A program made the translations under genes and the position numbers. The notes under the pieces are model-generated. The model had not been told where the DNA came from. It was given only the letters and a program-made list of their open reading frames with translations, and did no database searches. Below, piece after piece: positions 1 through 8,003 of a DNA stretch of 64,000 bases. The DNA comes from Bacteroidia bacterium (GTDB taxonomy: Bacteria; Bacteroidota; Bacteroidia; Bacteroidales; Azobacteroidaceae): NCBI GenBank assembly GCA_025996895.1, contig BNTW01000001.1:1-64000 (forward strand). The letters run 5' to 3'. Position 1 is the first letter of the stretch, and each line of letters starts with the position of its first letter.

Positions 1-2
1 AA

Positions 3-130
3 TTTGAACAGTTGTTCAATCAGGAAGGTTACGAAAACGGATTGCAAAAAGGAAGTGTGAGTGATTTCTACAGGCAAAATTCGTATGGAAATTTGGATCT
101 GGAATTTACGGTAATCGGCCCGGTAATTAC
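3..130 (+). pseudogene. Fragment of an M6-family metalloprotease
   Basis: The third frame is open from the window edge and reads NQEGY, then GSVSDFYRQNSYG and LDLEFTVIGPV. This is the typical stretch of secreted M6 (immune inhibitor A-like) metalloproteases upstream of the zinc site. After GPV the expected continuation is lost and the frame runs into unrelated residues to a stop at 248. The piece is therefore an internal fragment cut at about 125-130. The family assignment rests on these motifs read by eye; the catalytic HExxH region is not present. Confidence 0.55.
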
Positions 131-640
131 AAACATAGAACGGTGCGTTTTGCTGCACCTCATCCATCACAAAAAATTTCTGTCCATCCAGCGCGAGATA
201 CATGTAAGTATAAACCGACTGTCGATTCCATTCCATTTGAAGTGGTGATACCGCCTGCTCCGCCGGTGGTGCAGCCACGCCCGATAGCCCCGATACCGGT
301 AGCTCCCATTCCGGTTATTCCCAAACCGCAAGCGACACCGCCCGGGGTGCCGTTATTTTCTTTCCGTTTTTATGATACCGAATGCAGGATACGATTGGAA
401 AACAGTCAGAAAATTCGTTTGTCCGATTTGTCGGAAGAAACCATCGCCGGCAATTGGGAAAAACTGTCGAGTGCTGAATATAATCCCGCCATTGCCGATT
501 GTTTGGATTTACGCGAGCAGTTGAAACTCTGCGATTGGGGTTATTATCAGTTAGTTAAAACCATTGCCGACAAATTTTATGGTACTGCCTATCCGAATGA
601 AAGTGTTCTGTTTCAGTCGTTTATTCTTACGCAGTCGGGC
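131..640 (+). pseudogene. Inverted C-terminal piece of the proline-rich protein of the caspase operon
   Basis: This frame (GTG at 143, open to 709) encodes a long Pro/Val/Ile-rich linker followed by a folded segment with SSAEYNPAIADCLDLREQL, CDWGYYQLVK and FILTQSG. In related Bacteroidales proteins that sit downstream of TPR-caspase genes, the order is signal peptide, charged YEEFRKKA-type helix, proline-rich linker, then this segment. Here the helix lies at 640-858 on the minus strand and the linker plus following segment lie on the plus strand, so the protein is split and its second part is inverted. Homology appears to stop at about 636 (QSG). Either a real inversion or a chimeric join could explain it. 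The expected layout is from memory of the family, not an alignment. Confidence 0.5.
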
Positions 641-858
641 GAAGGCGGCACAGGAATGGGCGGCTCAGCACCGAACTCTTTCCATGCTTCACGCATAAAT
701 TTAGCATAATCGGCATTCGCGTTGTCACGAAAATCGTTGTATTCCTTGGTCGCTTTTTTACGAAACTCCTCATATTCTTTGAGAGGATCGCGGTCTTGCG
801 CAAGTAAACAAGTTGCACAGGATATAAAAATCGTTATGATTGAAATCCATCGGTTCAT
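613..858 (-). pseudogene. N-terminal piece of a secreted proline-rich protein, truncated
   Basis: The ATG at 858 overlaps the stop of the caspase gene (ATGA), which implies translational coupling as the last gene of the operon. The product begins with a signal peptide ending in LLAQ, followed by a charged helix (DPLKEYEEFRKKATKEYNDF, then NADYAKFMREAWKEF) and the start of a proline-rich linker (PPIPVPPSPD). It stops after 81 residues because the sequence crosses into the inverted second half at about 630-640. The intact protein would be a periplasmic or surface protein of unknown function. The gene is broken at the join. Confidence 0.6.
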
Positions 859-3617
859 AATTTGATGAGTTTTATATTTTCCCAATTGTTAAATGCCGGC
901 GACACAAGCAGTTGCGGCTCTTGTATCTTACCGTTACGTGCGGTTTCCTGTCGAACTGCCGCATTTGTCTTTTCGTAAAGCAATTTTATGTCGATATCTC
1001 CGCCCGAATCCTGCAAGGTTTTCAGCAAATAATAGGTGAAATATCCTTGTTTTTTCTCGTGATAGACGTTTGATGTCTGGTCGCCCGAACTCGACGAAAT
1101 GCAGAGTGTATTGCCGCGCGGAACACCTGTTTTCGGCACTACGCGCACTGCTTTAGCTGCTACAAGAGCTGCATCGCCCTTAAATCCGCCACTGAAACAG
1201 GCATCGAGAAACACATAAGCACCCTTTATGGGAAATTTGGACAATTCGGCATACAGGCTTTCGATAGAAATACCGAAACGGATATTTTTACCGCTCACAT
1301 CGACCGGCACAAGAAAAGCATCTTTCGTGCGCTCATCGTTGTTGCCATGACCGGAAAAGAAGAAAAACAACTCCGCTTCAGGGTCGGCAGAAGCCATATT
1401 AACTAACCAGTCGAGTTGCTCGTGCATGATACCGGCTGTTGCATTCTGCACTAATTTAACCTGATTAACCGGAATACCGAACATTTTCAAGCAATATTCG
1501 CGGAACACAATCGCATCATTTACCGCATAAGGAACGTTGATTTCCGCATTTGCACCGGCACGACTGTAGTCTTCGTTGCCGATGACCAGTGCGTAACGAT
1601 GGGAATTAGGTATGCCGTCGGGAATAGCCTCAAGCAATTCACTGCGGAAAGCCAGCGAAAAATCGTTGTTATGCGTTACTGCCTTTCGTTCTTCCGCCAA
1701 GCCATCGATTTTCAATGTATTGGCCGCCGTCAGGTATTGTCCGACTTTCACTTTGTAGGTATCGTTAATATACGACGACTTGGTCTGCTCTGTCACTACC
1801 AGTAAGATAGCGATCGAATCTTTGTCGAAACGTTTATTCACCACAAAATCACACTCCACAATTTGCATTTCACCCGAGGCGATACTGTCGATTTCGATTT
1901 CGGTACCGGAAGTCTGAAATACGTTATTGGGCAAGGAAAATTTAGCCTTCACATGATTAGCGGTAACACTGCCTTCGTTGCGGACAGCCACAAGCAATTT
2001 TCCGTTCGCTCCCAGTGTGATCGACGTTCCTTCGGGTGCAATAAATTGATAGTCGGAAACTTCCAGACGAGGCAAAGCCATATCCATGGTGCTGACCTGC
2101 AAAGAAGCCGGGTCGGCGTCGAAACCGTTGGCCTCGAAAGCATAAATAGTGATGTCGGCCAAGCTGATAGGCAGGGATTTATCGGCAATGTAGCGCATGG
2201 TATATTGCTTGGACATACCGGCGGCAATACGACCACCGTCGATTTCCTTCGCGCCGTCGAAATAGCGGTCAAGTCCCTGTTGTTCCGAAAGGCGAATGCG
2301 CGTGTTGAAAGCATCGCCCTGTCCTTCATTCGTAATGCTAAAAGTAACGGCAAAACTTTCGCCGGCGTCAATCACACGATTTTGATTGCCGTCCGAAAAT
2401 CCGTCGATGTGAATAAGCAATCGGGCAGGATTGACCGGCACAGGAATGACAGCGGTATCGGCTTGCGCAATTTGCTCCGGTTTTTCATCCAAATGCGTTG
2501 CACGATATTCAGCCAGCAGTTGCGGAAACTGTTCGTAACTGCCTTTCTGCAAAATAATCTTATTGAGTGTTTCGTATTCAGGCGTCAGGTTGAGATACTG
2601 ATAAACGCCGGCCAATCCCTGCATATATTGCTGTGAAGCTGGCTGTTTTTCCAGAATTTTCAGGAAAAGTGATTGTGCATCGTCCAAATAAGTCATCGCT
2701 TCCTGCCGCACTCTGGCGTATTCCATATCGTCATAAATGGTCGCACCGGCATTGATAATCGCCGTTGCCTTATTAAAATTGGCACGCGCCAAACCGGTCA
2801 GCAGTTCAAAATTATTGGGATAGAGCGTATAAAGACGCTGGTAGATTTCCAACGTTTCGTCGTTTTTGCCCACACTTTCGAGCAGGCGCGCTTTGATAGG
2901 CAAGACTTTTTCATTGTTGGGATCAACTTCCAACACTCTATTTATTGTACTCAACAGTTTATCCATGTTTTTGGTCGCGATATGCACATTCACCAGATTG
3001 TAAAGAAAATCAAGTGTCAGCGGATATTTCGCATAGGCCCGTTCGAGAATATTTTCCTGCTCGCGGTAATTTTTCTGCTCCTGATAAATCATATTCAGAT
3101 ACATATACGCATCCTTTTCATACTCTTTGCCATCCGTATCAATATATTCGCGGAACATCAACGCCGCCGCATCGGGACGATTGAGCTTATAAGCCGCTAC
3201 TCCGGCATAATAGACCATGGAAAGATACTTACTGCTTCGCGGTAACAGTTCGTTACGAAAGACCGCCATTTTCGGAATTTCCACATAAGGAACGGCAAAT
3301 TGCAACGCTTTACTGCCGTTGTTTAGTTCGGCATAATATAAAGCAGCTTTTTCAAACCATGAATAGGCACTTTTCAAACGCGCTTTCGCCGTGTTGCGTT
3401 GCACGTCTTCCGATGCCGTTTCCACTACTGTTTTGAAATTGGCATAACTGTCTAACAAGAGATTATAGGCTGCGTCCATGTTTGTGCCTTTGTCGCGTTC
3501 GCTTTCAAAAAGCACATATTGCTGATTGCCCTTCCGTAAGGCTTCCTCGACCGTTTGCGCTCGCAAGGCAAAAGAACTAAGGAGCAAAATCCCGATAAGC
3601 ACTACGAAATGTTTCAT
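855..3617 (-). CDS. Exported TPR and caspase-domain (peptidase C14) protein
   Basis: This 920-residue protein has a signal peptide (MKHFVVLIGILLLSSFALRAQ). About 300 residues of TPR-like helical repeats follow, then about 250 residues of beta-sandwich character (IHIDGFSDGNQNR, FSITNEGQGDAFN and a second VRNEGSVTANHV repeat, CARDB/DUF11-like). A caspase-like domain runs from about residue 671. The catalytic pair is intact: His757 in FFFFSGHG and Cys807 in LDACFSG. The signal peptide places the caspase domain outside the cytoplasm, which is unusual compared with cytoplasmic metacaspases. It is the fourth of five minus-strand genes with 3-8 bp gaps or overlaps. Caspase folds cleave after Arg/Lys or Asp; the substrate here is unknown. 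Confidence 0.88.
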   Translation of the reverse strand: MKHFVVLIGILLLSSFALRAQTVEEALRKGNQQYVLFESERDKGTNMDAAYNLLLDSYANFKTVVETASEDVQRNTAKARLKSAYSWFEKAALYYAELNNGSKALQFAVPYVEIPKMAVFRNELLPRSSKYLSMVYYAGVAAYKLNRPDAAALMFREYIDTDGKEYEKDAYMYLNMIYQEQKNYREQENILERAYAKYPLTLDFLYNLVNVHIATKNMDKLLSTINRVLEVDPNNEKVLPIKARLLESVGKNDETLEIYQRLYTLYPNNFELLTGLARANFNKATAIINAGATIYDDMEYARVRQEAMTYLDDAQSLFLKILEKQPASQQYMQGLAGVYQYLNLTPEYETLNKIILQKGSYEQFPQLLAEYRATHLDEKPEQIAQADTAVIPVPVNPARLLIHIDGFSDGNQNRVIDAGESFAVTFSITNEGQGDAFNTRIRLSEQQGLDRYFDGAKEIDGGRIAAGMSKQYTMRYIADKSLPISLADITIYAFEANGFDADPASLQVSTMDMALPRLEVSDYQFIAPEGTSITLGANGKLLVAVRNEGSVTANHVKAKFSLPNNVFQTSGTEIEIDSIASGEMQIVECDFVVNKRFDKDSIAILLVVTEQTKSSYINDTYKVKVGQYLTAANTLKIDGLAEERKAVTHNNDFSLAFRSELLEAIPDGIPNSHRYALVIGNEDYSRAGANAEINVPYAVNDAIVFREYCLKMFGIPVNQVKLVQNATAGIMHEQLDWLVNMASADPEAELFFFFSGHGNNDERTKDAFLVPVDVSGKNIRFGISIESLYAELSKFPIKGAYVFLDACFSGGFKGDAALVAAKAVRVVPKTGVPRGNTLCISSSSGDQTSNVYHEKKQGYFTYYLLKTLQDSGGDIDIKLLYEKTNAAVRQETARNGKIQEPQLLVSPAFNNWENIKLIKL

Positions 3618-3620
3618 CGT

Positions 3621-5702
3621 TTATTTTTGTTTGAAAGCGTCAATAATCAAAAATTGAATGAGAATTTTACGGAAATCACCGCCACGCTCTTCCGACACTT
3701 CTACCTTATAAGTATAATCGTTCCGCGTATATGAAAGCGTCGAAACATTTTCGTCCAGATAGGTCTGCACACTCGCTGCACGGATAAAAGCCAATTGCGG
3801 ATTGGTCGTAATCTTCGTAAGCGAATTGACCGTTATGGCTTTCAATTCGTCGTTTTCGTAATACGGCTCGTCAAAAAAGTCGCCATAACGTCCATCGTAA
3901 GCAATACCTCTATTAATTGGTGAACCGTCGGCCGTTCCGGTAATTGTGATTTTCACGCGCTTGCCTTCGGTCAAATACTTGGCAAAATCGCCTTCTTCAA
4001 ATGACTGTTTAATGATTTTCATGAGCGACATCGCAGCATTCGATTTGCTCACGTCATACACGCCCGGCGGAAAATCTTCCTTCGCAGAAAATTCCTTATT
4101 GATTACTTCGTATTTATAATTCACCTGATAATTTAAAATTTTGTTGCCGTCTGCATCTACATCGGGAACGACACGCGCCTCTACGTTGATTTGCGTATTT
4201 TCCGTAATTAATTTGTCCTGCTTATCGGCAGCCACAATTTCTTCCTTCATGGCTTGCAACTTGGCTTCTTCCTCCATCGCTTGTTGAAGCACTTCGAGCG
4301 GAACGAAATCAAGGTCGGTTTCGATTGCCGTCAGCTTGGTACGGCCGATCTGGTCGAAAATATACACTTTGTCATTCACTTCGTTGGTTACTTCCACATA
4401 AACCAATACAAAATCGTCGCTGTCGTTCAGGGCATACACTTCGTTGGAAAATTTCAATTTTCTCGGATTATTGAAATCGCCCACTTCGGCAGCCGGCACA
4501 GGAAGTGTAATCGGCGGAAGCATATTAAAATTAATCGTCAGCAAACCCTCGTCGTTTTTATAATCGCCTGCAAATGGATTTTCGAGCGAAAGCCGGTCGC
4601 CTGCTAAACCGGTCGCTACTTCCTGCCGATACAATTCCATCTGCTTGATGCGGGTCGAATCATTGACGCGGACACGATAGTCTTCCATCGATTCGCCGTC
4701 CATCATTTTGATCCACTCGTTCATTTTTTGATCCACTTCTTCATTGAGCCGTTTGCCGTAATAAGGTGCCAATTTGGTAGCGTCATAGAACACAATAGCG
4801 TCAGATTTGGGAACACCTTTGATGCGGCTGGAAACAATATGACTTTTGCTGTGGGTGTTGATAAAAGCGGAACCACCGATTTTAACCGGCTCGTGAATGC
4901 GCTGCTCAATTGCCTGCCGGCGGACATTGTAAAGCACAATCTCACTGCTGTCCTGCACATAAGCCAAGTATTTGTCGTCGTAGTTGAAAGACGGTGATTT
5001 TACGAGCGAATCCGTTACTATCCGCTGAATAAGTTCCCAATTGCGCGTGTTGTAGATCAGCACTTTATCCCGCAGGGTCAAAGCCAACATCGAAGCATCG
5101 GTCGAAAAAGTAGCATCGTTGGCTTCCGAATCCAGCGTCAATTGCGTGCGCAATGCTTTGGTTTCAAAATTCCATATATCCACCGTTTTGCCCGAAAGTG
5201 CAGCCACAAAATAGTTGTTCGGACTGATAGCCAATGCTTTTGCCGGCGTTTTACCAAAAATCGTATCGACCGGTTGATATTTCTGTCCGTCATAAATAAT
5301 GATACGATTATTGGAATAGCTGACCACAAACCGCCGGGCATCAGCCGAATAGGCTATCGCCTGCGGAAGATTAAACTTCGAGCCTTTGATACTGAACAGT
5401 TCTTTGTCCTGCTCCAGAAAGGAATAAATATTTACGTCCTGCTTTGTGATAAAAGCTACCGAATTTCCGTTGGGATTTAAGACAAAAGCAGCAATATTTT
5501 TGTCGCTCGTAATTTCCATATCCCTATAAGTATAAAGCGTAGGTTTGGCATAATAAATCAACCGGTAACTCGAATTATCGAAATCGGAAATTACATTATT
5601 TGACGGAAAACTCCGATAATGAAAAACTTGACTCCATCCGTTTCCGCTCGTCAATAACAGGAAGAACAACGCGAGCATTACATTTTTTAAACTAACTTTC
5701 AT
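3621..5702 (-). CDS. Exported WD40-like beta-propeller protein with OmpA-like C-terminal region
   Basis: This 693-residue protein starts with a signal peptide ending in SGNGWSQ. Residues of about 60-330 show WD40-type blades (IAAFVLNPNGNSVAFI, ALAISPNNYFVAALSGKTVDIWNF, LIYNTRNWELI). The middle is rich in acidic and charged residues. The C-terminus (KRVKITITGTADGSPINR, then NPQLAFIRAASVQTYLDE) resembles the OmpA/MotB-like fold that binds peptidoglycan, although the classical NxxLSxxRA motif is only loosely kept. It lies 3 bp upstream of the caspase gene in the same operon. A plausible role is a sensor or scaffold anchored at the cell wall. Domain calls are by eye. Confidence 0.65.
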   Translation of the reverse strand: MKVSLKNVMLALFFLLLTSGNGWSQVFHYRSFPSNNVISDFDNSSYRLIYYAKPTLYTYRDMEITSDKNIAAFVLNPNGNSVAFITKQDVNIYSFLEQDKELFSIKGSKFNLPQAIAYSADARRFVVSYSNNRIIIYDGQKYQPVDTIFGKTPAKALAISPNNYFVAALSGKTVDIWNFETKALRTQLTLDSEANDATFSTDASMLALTLRDKVLIYNTRNWELIQRIVTDSLVKSPSFNYDDKYLAYVQDSSEIVLYNVRRQAIEQRIHEPVKIGGSAFINTHSKSHIVSSRIKGVPKSDAIVFYDATKLAPYYGKRLNEEVDQKMNEWIKMMDGESMEDYRVRVNDSTRIKQMELYRQEVATGLAGDRLSLENPFAGDYKNDEGLLTINFNMLPPITLPVPAAEVGDFNNPRKLKFSNEVYALNDSDDFVLVYVEVTNEVNDKVYIFDQIGRTKLTAIETDLDFVPLEVLQQAMEEEAKLQAMKEEIVAADKQDKLITENTQINVEARVVPDVDADGNKILNYQVNYKYEVINKEFSAKEDFPPGVYDVSKSNAAMSLMKIIKQSFEEGDFAKYLTEGKRVKITITGTADGSPINRGIAYDGRYGDFFDEPYYENDELKAITVNSLTKITTNPQLAFIRAASVQTYLDENVSTLSYTRNDYTYKVEVSEERGGDFRKILIQFLIIDAFKQK

Positions 5703-5709
5703 GATTTTT

Positions 5710-6558
5710 TTATTTAATTACCGTTAAACCTTTCACTTCTACTTTCATGTCTTTATCGCGTGTGCGATTTTTTGCCAGCCATCTCTGAAATTCTTCGTAA
5801 GATAGTTCGCGAAGATTATCATTTGCCTTTGTAAATTCGTGAGGCGAGAAAATGACATATAAAAAATTCTGTTCCGCCTGCTTATCGGTAGTCAGAACAT
5901 ATTCATCGACAATAGCTGTCTCTGCACGGTCGGCATTTTTTTCCGAAAAAAACACATAATCCTTTCCGCTTTTGATACGGGCATTCCCCGAAGGCGAGTG
6001 CAGGTAAGGCAGCAGACAGTAAACCGTTTGTGATTCATCGACCAGATACACAGCCAAATATCCATCGGTCGGCGAGCGAAATCCTAAATAAATCGCGTCG
6101 CCGTCGCGGAAATTGTCGCTTTCAAATTTCACGTCCGTTCCATTTCGCAATACCTTGGCGGTGAAATCAATCCCTGCGCCCACAATTTCGCGGGCTTTTC
6201 CACACACAGACACTTTTACAACCAACATTCCCTGTTCATAAGAAACTGTGTATTGAGGCTCTTTCGTCGTTTCAATCCATTCGCCTTTCACTTCACTGCC
6301 TCCAAGCGAGAGGAAGCGGACGTCCGAAGCACCGTTTTTATTTTCAACGACGGTGGAATTCTGCTGCGAAACGGTCGTACCGAATTTTTCGGCCAATGCC
6401 TCGATCTTGGCGCGTTCTAAAGCCGTCTGCTTCGCCTGTTCCAAACTGACGTTTTCGGGTGCATGATAAATGTATTCTCCACAAATCCTTTCGGTTTTTT
6501 GCGCGAAAAGACTTGTAGAAAATAATACCCATGCTGCAATTATAATTTTCAACCGCAT
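5710..6558 (-). CDS. Exported DUF4384-domain protein
   Basis: The product has 282 residues and a signal peptide (MRLKIIIAAWVLFSTSLFAQ). The N-terminal half contains an ALERAKIEALAEKFG helix like that of LPP20/FlgP-type lipoproteins. The second half (FRDGDAIYLGFRSPTDGYLAVYLVDE, then VYCLLPY) matches the DUF4384 pattern, in which a small beta domain is found next to kinase, TPR and caspase proteins in envelope-associated operons. It sits 7 bp upstream of the WD40/OmpA-like gene and 3 bp downstream of the lipoprotein gene. The molecular function is unknown. DUF4384 in this setting supports a shared envelope function for the operon. Confidence 0.7.
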   Translation of the reverse strand: MRLKIIIAAWVLFSTSLFAQKTERICGEYIYHAPENVSLEQAKQTALERAKIEALAEKFGTTVSQQNSTVVENKNGASDVRFLSLGGSEVKGEWIETTKEPQYTVSYEQGMLVVKVSVCGKAREIVGAGIDFTAKVLRNGTDVKFESDNFRDGDAIYLGFRSPTDGYLAVYLVDESQTVYCLLPYLHSPSGNARIKSGKDYVFFSEKNADRAETAIVDEYVLTTDKQAEQNFLYVIFSPHEFTKANDNLRELSYEEFQRWLAKNRTRDKDMKVEVKGLTVIK

Positions 6559-6561
6559 AGT

Positions 6562-7248
6562 TTAAAAACCAAGCACTTGATCCAACTGTTCGTGCATTTT
6601 GTCGCCTTTTTCTTCCAGGTGTTTGCGAATAGCGTTTTTGGCTGCTTCGAGTGCCTGCGTATGGCTATAAGCAACGCGCACCAATACTTCTTTATTTCGG
6701 GTGTCTTGGGCTGTACGATAAACTTCCACTACAGGAATAACTCGTCCCAGACTTTGTGAAATCAAATTTTTGCTGGCCACCACGCTTGCAGTTACAGAAG
6801 CGGCTTCGCCGGCGGAAAGTTGCTTGTTAGCTACGCTGTTTTCAACCAAAGCGGTTACTTCGGTCGAGATTTGTCCGGCCAGATTTTGTTTCGACAATTC
6901 GAGTGCCTGCATTTTGGCTGCGTCGTAATTTTCGCCGGTCGACATGGCTTCACCCATGATGTATTTGGGATAGCCGCTGTTGTCGTATTCATATTGCATC
7001 AGATACGATTTATCCAATTGCTTGACGATGGGCAACGCACCAGGAGCAATCGTCCAACCCTCTTTTTCCAATTTTTTGGCTTCCGAACTTGCGGCTTTTG
7101 TCGCTTTGGCGTTCAACTCTTCTTTCGATAACTTCGCGGTTTCTTTTCTCACTGATTCGGAACTTTTGCTCGACGAGCACGAATTGAAACCAATTATGCT
7201 GCAGGAAAAAATACCTGCCAACAAGAAAATAGATAGCTTTTTCATCAC
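6562..7248 (-). CDS. LPP20-like outer-membrane lipoprotein, first gene of the caspase operon
   Basis: The 228-residue product has a lipoprotein signal whose lipobox Cys lies in IIGFNSCSSSK. The mature part contains a long stretch (MSTGENYDAAKMQALELSK, then AGQISTEVTALVENSVAN and VRVAYSHTQALEAAKNAIRK) with the AKxxAxxxAxxNLA-like helix and small beta sheet seen in LPP20-type lipoproteins. A well-spaced promoter lies 47 bp upstream at 7295-7326. It is therefore probably the first gene of the five-gene transcript ending in the caspase and proline-rich genes. The function is unknown; related proteins are surface or periplasmic. Confidence 0.65.
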   Translation of the reverse strand: MMKKLSIFLLAGIFSCSIIGFNSCSSSKSSESVRKETAKLSKEELNAKATKAASSEAKKLEKEGWTIAPGALPIVKQLDKSYLMQYEYDNSGYPKYIMGEAMSTGENYDAAKMQALELSKQNLAGQISTEVTALVENSVANKQLSAGEAASVTASVVASKNLISQSLGRVIPVVEVYRTAQDTRNKEVLVRVAYSHTQALEAAKNAIRKHLEEKGDKMHEQLDQVLGF

Positions 7249-7294
7249 TTGAAAACTTTTATGTTAATAATGTAATATCTCTCCTATTATTTTG

Positions 7295-7326
7295 CAAACT
7301 TATGATAAATATTTTGAATACACAAA
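7295..7326 (-). promoter_or_regulatory. Bacteroidetes-type promoter of the caspase operon
   Basis: On the minus strand TTTG (7326-7323) is followed after 20 bp by TAAGTTTG (7302-7295). Both match the TTTG/TAnnTTTG consensus. The start codon at 7248 lies about 40 bp downstream of the expected start point. Confidence 0.6.
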
Positions 7327-7390
7327 GAAAAATGATAAAAAATAGTTATTTTTGCGGTCGATTATATTTACATTTTTAATTCAATTTATT

Positions 7391-7945
7391 ATGAAACGAA
7401 AATTTACAGTCATGGCTACGGCCATTGTTTTGAGTTCATCAATTTTATTTAGTTCGTGTATCGGCTCTTTTACCTTGTTTCACAAAGTGTTATCTTGGAA
7501 TAAATCGGTAGGCGACAAATGGGTGAATGAATTAGTGTTTTTGGTATTATGTGCAGTTCCTGTTTATGAAATTGCATGGGCGATTGACGCTCTTGTTTTA
7601 AACTCGATTGAATTTTGGACAGGAAGCAATCCGGCATCGTCAGACGTTCAAACCAAGAAAATAGAAACGGAAAACGGTACTTTCACCATCACGACAGATG
7701 CTAACGGCCACAAAATTCAGAAAGAAGGAAGCGACGAAATCGTTGAATTCCGCTTCAATCAAGAAGAAAACAGCTGGTCGGTGGAAGCGATGGGACAAAC
7801 CACTCCGTTGTTGAAATTCATGGACAACAACCAGGCAGAAGTTTATTTGGCTGACGGCTCAACGATGACGGTTTCGATGGACCAAGCCGGTGCTTTCGCT
7901 TTGAAACAAGTGATTGAAGGCAAAGCCTATTTCGCAAACAAGTAA
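7391..7945 (+). CDS. DUF3332 family lipoprotein
   Basis: The ATG at 7391 gives a 184-residue protein with a lipoprotein signal (lipobox LFSSC followed by IGSFTLFHKVLSWN). The middle has one or two hydrophobic helices (ELVFLVLCAVPVYEIAWAID). The second half is a soluble beta-rich domain (ENGTFTITTDANG, EFRFNQEENSWSVEA). The conserved core NKSVGDKWVNELVFL is characteristic of DUF3332, a family of unknown function common in Bacteroidales. It is transcribed alone, divergent from the caspase operon, and followed by a strong terminator. An upstream ATG at 7352 would extend the frame but would spoil the signal peptide. Confidence 0.8.
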   Translation: MKRKFTVMATAIVLSSSILFSSCIGSFTLFHKVLSWNKSVGDKWVNELVFLVLCAVPVYEIAWAIDALVLNSIEFWTGSNPASSDVQTKKIETENGTFTITTDANGHKIQKEGSDEIVEFRFNQEENSWSVEAMGQTTPLLKFMDNNQAEVYLADGSTMTVSMDQAGAFALKQVIEGKAYFANK

Positions 7946-7962
7946 CAACAGGACAAAAAATG

Positions 7963-7994
7963 AAATGGCGGATTTTTTGTCCGCCATTTTTTTT
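7963..7994 (+). terminator. Rho-independent terminator after the DUF3332 gene
   Basis: AAATGGCGGA (7963-7972) pairs perfectly with TCCGCCATTT (7980-7989) across a 7-nt loop, followed by T5. The opposite strand is also T-rich, so the hairpin may end the converging permease transcript too. Confidence 0.85.
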
Positions 7995-8003
7995 GAAATC
8001 AAT

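Noticed and set aside
1863-2636. A 257-residue open frame opposite the caspase gene
   Set aside because: Antisense shadow of a real gene. No start context and no motif.
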